DNA of 64,000 nucleotides from Shinisaurus crocodilurus. Taxonomy: Eukaryota; Chordata; Lepidosauria; Squamata; Shinisauridae. This document shows positions 12,479-24,400 of this stretch, piece after piece; position 1 is the first letter of the stretch, and every line of letters starts with the position of its first letter. The position numbers and the translations under genes were made by a program. The notes under the pieces are model-generated. The model ran no database searches. It was not told the origin of the DNA and saw only the letters and a list, made by a program, of their open reading frames with translations. The DNA lies in assembly GCA_021292165.1 (NCBI GenBank), contig CM037880.1:213108942-213172941 (forward strand), read 5' to 3'.

Positions 12479-15400
12479 TGTGTCTTCACGCACACATGCA
12501 TATATAGATAGCAGCATTTCCCAGGATATTTCTTGGGGAAATATAGTGCTACTTGCACCAAATGCCAGGTTGAATTTAGCTGGATTGAAGGTAAATAGAG
12601 CTTGACTTTTAAAGAGGATCATCAGGCCCCAGAATGTCTGAATCGACTGTGTGAGCTACACTGATTCTGCTGATTGGGAATGGCTCCCAAAGAATTGCAG
12701 GCTGCAAAGAGCTCCATTCCTCGTGGGAAGCTGAAGCCCTCCCTGCCAGCAGGAACTAAGAGCCCAAGCTGCCATTCACATGGCACAGCGGGCTACTTAC
12801 TACTGTGTACTAATTCTACTACTGTTTATGTGGGTGCACACAAACAGCAGCATCAGGGAGTTCTAGAAAGAGGAACAACCAAAGGGAGGGAATGGGAAGA
12901 ATAGCTTGTGTGACCCCAGTGCACACATGCCCATAAACCCATAATTAGCACATTTTCAGACATGGGCTCATTCCTGGAAGTCATTCCTATGTGCCAACTG
13001 TAGCATAAGCAACGCCTCCTAGTATGGTTAGTTAACTGAGCCCTGTTATTAGTATGTACAAAATGTGGTCATGTACAAAATGTGAGGCAGGAGAAAATTC
13101 AACTGATCAAGCAAGCAAGAGAGAATGTGGCTATCTCCACTTCAGATGTGGACTCAAACCAGACCCCTAAGATGTTTTTAATGTCTCCTTTTTTCATATT
13201 TATTAAAAATATACATCCTAGCAAAAAAAGATATGGCTCATTGAACAGTTTCATAAAACACATACAAGTTTACAACACCAATTCTTACAATAGAAAGGAA
13301 ACTTCTTACAAAAGAAGTTTTGCTAGATGTCAAAAACCCTGTGTCAAAAGCACAAACTGAATTTGTGTCAAGGGTCTTCTAAGCCACTTGTGGGCACAGT
13401 TCCAGCTATATTGAAATGGTACCTGGCGACAGACATCTCTGAGCTTTAGATTTTCAGGATGTTTGCTTATGAAAATAAAGGTAGCCATGATTTGGGACAT
13501 CAAGCCATCTGATCCTAAGTGCACACTGCAGAAGTCAAGCCCAGACTTAAATTTGAACCTACTTCCATGTTATGCATCCTTAGGATCACAGACTGGCTTT
13601 CATTAACTCCATTCATGCAGAAGTGTAAACATACAAATGATTCTTTCATCCCCTATTAGTTTCTGTCTGGCAGGACAATGTTAACATCATGGACCTGATA
13701 TTTCCCATGGTACATTCCAGTAGGACCCTCGCAAAAGAATCAAACTCTACAATTTCATACCTGCTCCAAGACTGGAGCTGCTTGTTTGTTGTCTTCCTTT
13801 TTTTCAGCACCATCAGCGCTGACAGCTTTGGATGCCAACAACCCTGCAATGGAAAAGGAGCATGGTAATAGGGTTATTTTGCTATGACTTTGTCATAACT
13901 TGATGACAAGCATAATCTTACAGATAGAGCTGAGCAGACTCCCAGCTACACATTTCATGGAAATGCAAACATAGGTAACAGGCCTTCTTCACGATAGAGA
14001 TTTCTCCTAAAACAATATACTGTTCAATTCTCTCCAGAAAGCAATTATAATTCCTCTGGTATTCTTTTTGTTATTGTTATTGTTGTTAAAAGCTGCTCAA
14101 ACACAGCTGAAATCAAGGCCAAAAGTCACAGCTTGGCCATAGCCCACAAAACAGGCAGCAGCAGCTGGAGGGACTGTTGTGCTCTGACATCCCACATGCC
14201 TCTCTTTGAGGCCTGGCTGGTGAAGCATGGAAAGTGATGCTTTCAGTCATATTACAGGAAATAACGATGATTTTGCAAAATTCACAAGGTACAACTAGTG
14301 CATAGTGCCACTGTGCAAGAGCACAACAAAAATCACACTGGACAAAATATTTGTGTATTCCTATGAAAAAGAAGCAACAGAAAGTTTAGGTAGATGCTGC
14401 GAGAAAAGTTCAGTGAGAAATTTGAGTTTGTGGCCTGGTTCGCACATAACATTAACTCTTTATTTAAACCATGGTTTGTTGCCCTAGCCAGGGTTAGTCT
14501 GGCACACGATCGAACAAACCATGGTTTGTTTTCTCAGTCCCTGGGTTGTTTGCTCCCCTTCTCCTTCACCTGCTCCCTTCCTCTTTCCCAAATGCTTTTG
14601 GAGGGTGGAAAAACCCAAACAGCAGCATTGAGGCCTGGAAATTTTGAAGTAAAAGAAAAATGAAGGTGGCACTCAGATAGAAGCAGTCTGAGGCAGTGTT
14701 AAGGGGCATCCTACTAGGGCTGGAGCCTCGAATCTTACATTTGGAGCCCCGAATCTCTGGGAGGCCATCTGCCCCACCACCCTGCTGCTCATCGGCACTT
14801 GCTGAAATAATGGCACAGGGGCCCTGATGATCTCTGTTGCATCTGATCCCCCTGCATGAGCTGGCTTTTTGCCCACATGTGCTTCACCTCTCATTGCCCC
14901 CCACCAATCTTTCTGCCTGAGGTTTTTTTCTGAAATCAAATGTCCTCCTCTCCCCTGACCATACATCCATTTTTTAAAATATTGATGTCCTTAGGAGACA
15001 GAGTCCTTTACAGACTTTAGAGTATATGTAAATTAGAAGATGAAAATGTTTGCATTATTTTTTGTCCTGTGGGACTGAGCCCCAGATCTTTTCAGCACCT
15101 AGCACTGCCCCTGGAAGCAGTCGCACTGCTACTGTTAAGAGATGAGGTTATGCAGGGAATAGGCCTAATATGCCTGAGATGCATGTGTTACACCATTCAA
15201 GTATAATGGTTGTCCTTTATTTTTAAGACATTTCTCTTTCCATGGGGGTGCGGGGTGGGGGAAGAGATTTCACCAGCCCTGACAGAAGCCCTTCTCTGCT
15301 GCTTCCAAGGCTAAAGACAAAAAGGATGGTGTCAGTGACCAACCACTGTTTGTTTTTAAAAGGGAGACACAAATATATATATATACATACCTTGGATTGC

Positions 15401-18400
15401 AAGCATAATTCGTTCCGGAACCATGCTTGTAATCCAAAACACTCTTATATCAAAGCGAGTCTCTGGCGGGCATGAACGGGGCTGATGCCAGCCCGCTATG
15501 CCTGCTCGAGGCGAGCGGTTACATCCCTACCTTGTATTGCAAGACGTCGCCTGTTTATCAAGTCAAAATTTATTAAAAAAATTGCTTGTCTTGCAAAACG
15601 CTCTCAGACCAAGTTGCAATCCAAGGTATTACTGTATATATTTCCACTATACTGGCAAGCCATATAAGAGAGCAAGTGGGGTGGGGTGAATTTTAGTTCT
15701 AAAACCAACTCTAAACTACTCTTGCAGACTTCACTTCCCTCATCTCCACTCCTATGTAATCTCCAAGCCACCAAAGAAAGATGCTATCATGCAGGAATCT
15801 ACAAATGGTAGATGTCCTAAATTTCCTTGAACAAATCCCTTTTCGGTCATTCTAATCATGTTTCAGTGGGAAATGAACAAGGCTCAAACTCAGTCAATCC
15901 TATCAACATGCTGCAGGAGAGAGCAGTGGGGTTAAGCAGTATTAATGTCATAATCACCTCAACCAATGGGGGACTTTTTGCTCTGCCAAGGAAATGTGGA
16001 TCTTTAAACAGATTTTTAGAACAAAGTACCGTACTTCATCTGGGACCAAAAGATGGCAACATTAACTAATGGTGAGCTGCTTGATGGAGCAATACTACTA
16101 AAAGTGAAATATGAGACTTAGGAGAAATCCCTATTCTCTACCACTAACAGGTGGTTTTGCCCTTGTCTGACATCAGTTTGACAGAATCCTTGCCTCTCAA
16201 GTCTCTTACCAAAACCAGACCAAATATTTTCTTCATCAGAAAATCCTGGGTTTGATTAAGGGTGAAGGTGTTCCCTCTGGCTGATATATTCTGAGCAACC
16301 CGAGGAAAATCTTCTCTCTCTAACCTTCTTCTATATTGTTTATTTTATTTATTACATTTCTATACTGCCCAACAGCCAAAGGCCTCTGAGCCGTTCACAA
16401 CAATTTTGTAGTTAAGATGGGCTTTTGTGGCACTTGAACTGCAATCTAAGCCCACCTGGATTCTTGAACGCTATCTGCCAAAACAAATTACAAATGACAC
16501 CTACGAGTTTGTGGAGCAGATACCACTGTGGATGTATCACATTACTTATTTTCCTGCACTTATCTATTGACATGAGAGAAGACCAAGGATAGACTAGGGA
16601 TTCTGTTGGTGTACCGGCCTAACGGACTCCCTGGCTGAGCTCATGGAACTGGTCATCATCATCAACCATATTTTATGCTGACATATCTAGTTGGAAAAAG
16701 AAAATATGGGATATAGCAATCAATGAAAAGTTGACACAAAAGTTAAGATTGTATAGAGGAACAAAGAAAAAAGATACTTTTAAGAAGGATTGGCAACAGA
16801 GTATATGAAAAAAGATTCAAATAGATCGATGTTGATGGAAGCGTATTAAAAATTGTGGGATTCATGAAAAGAAGTAGTTTATAAAGAAGTAGTTTATAAA
16901 GAAGTGAAATATAATAATCTAATGTGGATTGAGTGGGTAGGGATTGGGGTGGGTTTATGTACTAATATTGTTAAGTTTTATTTGTTGTTGCTGTTGTTGT
17001 TGTATGTATTTTGTTTTTGGAAATGTAATACAAATTGGAATTAAAAACAAAACAAAACCATATTTTAATATCCTGGCTTATTCAGATGTTGGTAACCACA
17101 ATTTTCCTGCTTTGGACAAAAGAGGAAACTATGGTTAATTAGAGGCCTTCTGGTTTGTTTGCTTCTACTGCAAAGGGAGGAGCAAAACAGCTGTCCACAT
17201 GGGCAAAGCCAAGGTATCATCCTCCAAACAGGCTCACCTTAATTTTATGAAATTAATTTTTTGTTTACTACAGATGTCAAGCATGCTAAATTTATTTTGA
17301 AACTTAACAGGGAATAAGTATTAGACAAATGAAGAGTGTGGTCTGTCAGTGGTAACTTGATATCACCGGTAATAGAATCTCTGTGGTCAGAGGTAGACCT
17401 CCAAGCACTGGATACAGAGGGCAAAGAGAAGATGGCCATCACATTCATGCCTTGGCTTGTAAGCTTATAGAGCTATTTGACTTGTCTCTGTTGGAAACAG
17501 AATGATGAACCTGATACATCTTCCGTCTGATCAAGCAATAAGTTCTTAGCCATTCAAGAAACAGATAATGATCTTGATAATGTGATCCTAGTCACACAAG
17601 ACATCCCACTCCCCTAATGCATGTTAAACTCTCCACACTTAGGCCACTTACCGGGAACACGGCAAAAGAATAAAAACTATGACCAACTCATTTGTCAAAT
17701 GTTTTGACAGTTCTCTGACACTATATATGCAAAGCACCCAAGCACATGCAAACAATCAAGCATAGCATCTTACAATGTATCAACACACGCACAGTGAACA
17801 AACATAAGCAGCCACAATGCCAACTCTTAAATGAGAGCTTACCGGTGATCTTGTTAAGACGAGCCCTCTTTGCCTGAAATGAGTTGCCTAGATTATTTTT
17901 CCTCTTGTGCGCTAATGCATTCTCTGCCTGTACAAAAGCAATCTTTGGGACGTCCACTAGAGGGAATCCTATGTTGATAAGAGAAGAAATCATGTACTAC
18001 TGTCAGTACTTCAAAAACCTTGCCTAAAAGCAAATACTTAATATATTCTAATAAGTGTTAATCCTATATACTATAAAGGAGATGACAAATCCGATTATTT
18101 ATCTTATTGAACTGAAATCATAACTTTGTTATTACCACCTCTTCAATAGCTTCATGTAATTTTTCCAAGATCTGCTTCATTTTTCCATCATCTGGAAGAC
18201 TGCACCATATCTTTCCTCCTCGCCACAAAAAATTCACATGACGCTAACGATAGTCATCATGTAAAACAAGTGAGAACTTGGGGGGCGGGGGCAGGGGATA
18301 AGGATATCTGAAGGACTGTCTCACCCTGTATGAACCTGTAAATGTTTTAAGATTTTTGATAACCTTTTTCTGGGACCACCTGCCTTCAGAAATTGGTGAC

Positions 18401-21400
18401 TGGTGAAAGGGCCTTTCCTGTGGTGGGACCTTGTTTATGTAAAACCCTCCAGATCTGTTTGCCTGTTGTCATCACTGTTAGCTTTTACATTTTCTGTTCT
18501 CCCTGGCATTTGAGGGATGATGTGTTTTATTGTTCTCTCTTTTTATTGCTGCTTTCACTTTGTGTTTGGATTTTATATACGTATATACTCGAGTATAAGC
18601 CGACCCGAATATAAGCCGAGGCCCCTAATTTTACCCTCAAAAAACTGGGAAAACTTATTGACTTGAGTATAAGCCTAGGGTGGGAAATGCAGCAGCTACA
18701 GGTACAGGTAAATTTAAAAATTACGGTAAATTTTAAAAAATTTAAATTTAAAAAATAAAGATACGGTAGATACCAATAAAATTACGTACATTACGGTAAT
18801 TGAGGCATCAGGAGGCTGATGGGAGTTGGAGCTTTGGCGGCGGCGAGGCTTTTTTGGCGGCAGGGGGGTGCAGGTATGGTGGCAGGGTGGTGGGGGTCTG
18901 GGGGTGGCGGGGGGGCCCTGGGGGGGCTTTGGCAGCGGTGGGGCTTCGGCGGCGACGGGCCTTCGGCGGGGGCGGGAAGGCTTTTTCGGCGGCGGGGGTG
19001 CAGGTACAGTGGCGGGGGGATCTGGGGGTGGCGGGGGGGTCCTGGGGGGGCTTTGGCGACACTGACTCGAGTATAAGCTGAGGGGGGCATTTTTCAGCAC
19101 AAAAAATGTGCTGAAAAACTCGGCTTATACTTGAGTATATACTGTATTTTATTGTTACTGCGAACATTGTTATTTGTTGTAAGCTGCATTGGGAAAGGTA
19201 TGATACAAAATGCCTTAAAGTAAACAAAATGCCTTAAAGTCTGCCAGCGGCAGGAACAGCAACAGTGAACTACGTTGCTGTTGGCTCAAGGGGACCATTG
19301 TGACATCTCAAGCGACAGCTCTCTGCAAGTGGCCTGGTTTGATAATTGCCTGGCTCACACACAATGGTAACCCAGGGCTTTTTTTTTTAAACCCTGGGTT
19401 ATCATGAGCAAACTAGCGTGCTAGTGCATGTGGTGTAGCTAAACAAACCAGGGATGCTTATTTAGGACAAGAACAAGCCCTGGGTTACAACTCTGGCTTG
19501 TTTGAGGAAAGACAAACCCTTAGTAACCAAGCCAGGGACAGTGTCTCTGGCTTGTTCAGCCGCTCCAGCTGCCAGGAGGAGCCAAGCAGTAGAGATTTGT
19601 GCCGTGTGCACTAACTAGCACACTGGCTTGCTCACAGTAATCCAGGGTTTAAAAAACCCTGGGTTACCGATACATGCGAACCGGACCACTATCAGAATCA
19701 TCTGGCATAATAGCCATAACTTGTGCTCCTCTCCATATTTCCAGAGAGTTGTGGGACAAACAAGAGATTAAAAACTTAAGATTGCAACCAACCCCACCCA
19801 AATGCGGACTTGGTAATACTTGATAAAGAAAAAAAAAGCGGGATTAGAAATTTCTGCTTATCACGTTCAAGACTGCAACTTTATGCTGATTCACCCAGGC
19901 AATTCTCAATGACTCACAGACCAACTGAAGAACAGCCTCTGTTGAGAAGCATTGCTTGTGAAGTGTTATCAAGAAATATGCAAGTTGTTATATTTGCAGC
20001 TGCTGTTTCACAAACACAAGCTACCCCAGAAGATCACAGGCAGATGTTAACATACCTGCCACATGCATGCTACATGGGGGGGGGGGGGGGGGAGGAAGGA
20101 AGGAAGGAGTATAAAAATGTAGCTGTACCAAATGTCACACTGGATGTAGGCTGCTCTTCCTTCTTCTGGACTTCCTGGACAATTGTAGAGGTTGATGTTT
20201 CTTCCTTCCTTGAAGGTACTTTAAACCACTTTCTCTCCTCTTTGTCTTTATTACTGTTCACACTGGTCCGTGGTTTAACTCCTGCTTTGTTTTTGGCTGC
20301 TGCCACTGCCGCAGCTTTGACCAAAGCTATCCAGTCCTTCAGGGCAAATGAAAAGAAAAAAGGAAAAAAAAGGAGAGCAACTAGATCAACATAAAATCCA
20401 ACTGTGAACAAAGGGAATATGTTCATATTATTTTTTGAATAGATTTGTATTTTGAATTATTTTCTATTTTTCGTGCAAAGTGGAACGTATAAAAGTAGAT
20501 ATTAATCACATCATTTAAAATATTTACAGAGCAATATACGTAGCTAGCAAGGGTGTTTATGTGCATGCTCAGGTGAAACCCATAGAGCAAAAATGAGAAG
20601 CAGCGGTTTGGCTGAAACAGATCTCACAGAAAAAGAGACCGGTTTAGTCCAGCAGCTTGCCCCTTTGTCAGAGACATGCTAGGGATTGTGCCTGGGGGCT
20701 TGCAGGCAAATCATACGCTCTATTGCTAAGCTACAGTCTCTTCCACAGGTACACATCTAGCTTCTTTGTATCATGGCCATATCAATAAACCACCTTCAGG
20801 TACCTCTTGACTAATTATCTTTCTTTAGTTCTGTTAGTTCTACTATCTCCTCTCCTTCCCTAAGACAGGAGCTCAATCGAGGGAGAAGTATATTGATAAT
20901 CTAGCTAGTTTCTCCCTCAATGTACAGTAACGAGACATGGCTACAATCCATTGCAACTTCAAGTTCCTACTTAAGCTGAGGCTCTTAGACTGCTCTTTGA
21001 AGGAAAATATCCAGAGCAGCTAGTGAAATATCAGCTCCTCCCTGTTCCCCCACCCTACCCCACCCCACCCCTTTTAGTCTCCTGCATCAGAAACAGGACT
21101 TCAAATCTCCTTGGGTGTTGTGCAAGTACTACACTGATCTGAGGATGGTTAAGGGGGAATCAAGTGCTGGGGCAGCATAATATCTGTTGGCCTGCATGGA
21201 TGTGCACACAACGCATACATTCCCTAAACATTCACAAACCCCTCTGCACCAAGGCAAACCTTGAGGCCAAGACTGCAAGATTATTTCACATATAACTCAA
21301 CCTTTGACAATCTGCCTGCATGCATCTTCCCAAGGCCAAAATGAGAGAGTTTTTACAAGCATCTTAGTAAGATCAACATTGCAATGCAATCAGATGTAGA

Positions 21401-24400
21401 GAAAAGCAGACACATCAATTCCATGCCTTTTGCAAAACACTTATTCCCCAAACCAAGCTGTGAATGTCACAGGAAAGTATGTTATTTATTTATTTATTAT
21501 ATTTATACCCCACCTTTTTTCAAGGTGCAAGGTATAGGAACCCAAGGAACCCAAGGCGGCTTACATAATCCTCCTCCTCCTCTCCATTTTATCCTCACAA
21601 CAACCTTGTGAGGTAGGTTAGGCTGAGAGTCAGTGACTGGCCCAAAGTCACCCAGTGAGTTTCATGGTCGAGCGGGGACTAGAACCCAGATCTCCAGAGT
21701 CCCAGTCCAACACTCTAACCACTACGCCACACTTACATAAAGGAAAGACATGTTGGGCTGAGAGAAATATAGCAACGAGACAGGTTTTCAAATAATAAGG
21801 AACTATCAAATTGGTTAACGACAATGATAAAACCATTAAAATGTAACAAAAAAGTACAATAAAATAAGATCAGAGCAGAGACCACATTCCTATCTATATT
21901 TATGGCTCTGTTTGTTAATAAAGTAATGTCTCTGAATGCAGAGGATTCTACGTAAGATTCAGCCAGGCTGAATCAGACTGAGAGTCCGTCTCATCCAGCA
22001 TCCTGTTTCCGACAGTGACCAACCAGATGCCGCATACGCAGAGCATGAAGGCACTCCCTTCCCGCTGCCCTCCAATAACTGGTATTGAGCAGCAGACTCT
22101 GAACATGGAGCACAAATCAAATCCTCTGTTACTAGCATTCTTTCATTCCTTTTCAAAGGCAGTTTTGCTACCCAGTCATTCAGAGGCACGGTTTTCCAAA
22201 TGGGGATCCTGATACTGGAACGGGTATATTGTAGAGGTTGGCCGTGGAAAGACAGACTGAGAATAAGCTAGGTCAATTTGTATAGCCACAAGCGGAAATA
22301 AAATCTTAGCAACTTTTCCTGGTACAGCATCTGAGCTCTCCAATCAGTCCTGCTTATTTAAGACCAGTATTGAAGACCTGCTCCTATTTATACTAGGCAT
22401 TGCACAGCAGACATATGCCCCGTCATCCATGCCTGGATGGATGCACCTTTAAAAGGAACAAGACGAAGGAACAACATGCATCTTTAAACCCCAGGCCAAA
22501 GAAACAGGCACTATAGCAAAACACTATTAAGGCACTATAGCAAAACATTTAATCAGGAAAAGTCAGACTTCACCAAACACGGCCTGGTACCACTACACCG
22601 GAAGGACCTTCTAATCTAGACTAATTTACGGCACCTTAAAACACAGAAAAGATGTGCGATGAGATGTAAGCCTGGTAGTTGTATTCACTACAGATTAGTC
22701 AGGTATGACCTGAAGCCTGAGTCAAGACAATTCCGAGATTGGGCTTACACACTTTGGACTGGCAGGTGTAGTAAATCCTTATTTAGGTTACCCATTTGGG
22801 GAAGTGGCTAAGAGTCATTAATGATCACTTCCCTACATGGCCAGTCCCAAGAAGAATTATTGGCAACCACACATATGAGAGGTTGCTTTAATTAGCAGAC
22901 TATTCAATGTTGCCATGTGTTTCCTGTAGGATTGTAAAAACAACCAAAATCACATTTGCTTGATAAAACAGCATACAGACAGCAAAAAACCCTGCCTCTG
23001 GAGGTCAGGCAGGCACCAACATTGTGTTGTTTTTGCTGCCTCCTGGAAACATCTTTATTTCAAGAAGCCTTCCTTGATCAGCCAGCCATGGTTTTTATTG
23101 GTATTGGGGTCTTTTTAAAAAAACAAACAAACAAACAAACAAAACTTTTAGTACTGGTGTTTTATTCTTTTTATCTTGTATTGTTTATCGCTCCAGAATC
23201 TGTTTAGATGTGGAGCAGTATATAAATGTTGTAAATAAATAAACTGTTGTCTGATCAGAGCCTTCTTTCACTTTTTCTTCATAGGGCCATTTCAAAGCCC
23301 CACACTTGTCACCAAAACAGGGAGCTACAGCCAATCCCAGCTCTTTAATAAGCATACCTGTACAATAAATATTTGTCACATCCACACTTTACATCTTTTG
23401 TAAGATTAGCATCTTTTATTCATATCAATAGTACATTCTGAATAGAATCCCTCTGAATATATACTTAGTATACAGTACATAAACTATAGAGCCATATAAG
23501 CTACAAAGTATTTTAGTGCTACACCCCTGATAACAATTTTGATCTGTTTTAATCTCCTTGGGTGTTGTGCAAGTACTACACTGATCTGAGGATGGTTAAG
23601 GGGGAATCAAGTGCTGGGGCAGCATAGTATCTGTTGGCCTGCATGGATGTGCACACAACGCATACATACCCAAAACATTCACAAACCCCTCTGCACCAAG
23701 GCAAACCTTGAGGCCAAGACTGCAGGATTATTTCACATATAACTCATTCTATTCCAGAATAATACAAGATTGCTATTTTCCCACAAGATGCATAATAATA
23801 TATTCTTGCTAAGTAATTACTCTCTCAGAATCTAAGTCTACGCAGGCTGTAGGTTAGCTATGACATGGGTTTTCCAGACATTTTTTATTCTGAAAATTTT
23901 CTGATGGCCTGAATTGACTGGGATCCAATTTAGCTTCTATTTAGTAAACTAAACTTTTAAAGAAGTACACCATGTTAACTTCATGTGCTGGATAAATCTT
24001 GTAAAAAAATTAGCACACACTTCCTTGCACTGTTTAAATTTTAAGATAAAAAATGAAGGCACTGAAAACTGTTACTGCACTAATTTTAGCATGCCAAAAG
24101 GGTTGTGCATTTATATTTATTATATATGCATACATTCTTTATAGTGCCTGTTAAGAAAAATGCTGTATTTTTTATTTGTTAATGTTTTGTAGTATTTGTA
24201 TTGTGAAAGTGGAGACTGAGTGAGGTTATAATATAACCATGCCAGAGGCCTGGCTTTGCTCCTGTGTATTGGGCATAAGACAGTTACAGCTGCCTTGGGT
24301 CAGTATCCAACACTGCCCCCGCACGTCTGCTGATGGCGCGCACCAGTGGGAACCACTGCTGGTGCAGCAAGAAGCTCGTGCCTCCTACAGCAACCTTGGA

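Larger units (their letters stand above)
7308..13760 (-). other. PHF20L1 intron with degraded DNA-element fragments and microsatellites
   Basis: Holds a small hAT-like element (10969-11235), a purine-rich tract near 11075-11165, an (AC)n run at 12165-12192 and a (GTAG)n(GT)n run at 12423-12484. 9480-9790 and 9845-9930 contain fragments resembling the palindromic DNA elements found elsewhere in the window. No exon seen. Confidence 0.6.
13844..17842 (-). other. PHF20L1 intron with MITEs and an L1 tail
   Basis: Includes a foldback-family fragment (14425-14530), the Tigger-like MITE (15383-15636), a LINE/SINE 3' fragment (16340-16430) and an L1 3' end (16685-17060). Sequence between them shows no exon. 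Confidence 0.6.
17969..20128 (-). other. PHF20L1 intron with MITE, foldback element and coding-like remnant
   Basis: Holds the GC-rich palindromic MITE (18570-19148), the foldback element (19340-19690), a G17-type run with (GGAA)n at 20077-20108 and the LINE-like remnant at 18125-18245. Confidence 0.6.

Noticed and set aside
18714..19227. Overlapping Pro-rich and Gly-rich open frames on both strands
   Set aside because: They exist in several frames at once because of the G-rich tandem core of a MITE; no protein family is indicated.
19810..20394. 194-codon plus-strand open frame
   Set aside because: It is antisense to PHF20L1 exon 6, which matches on the minus strand with proper splice sites.
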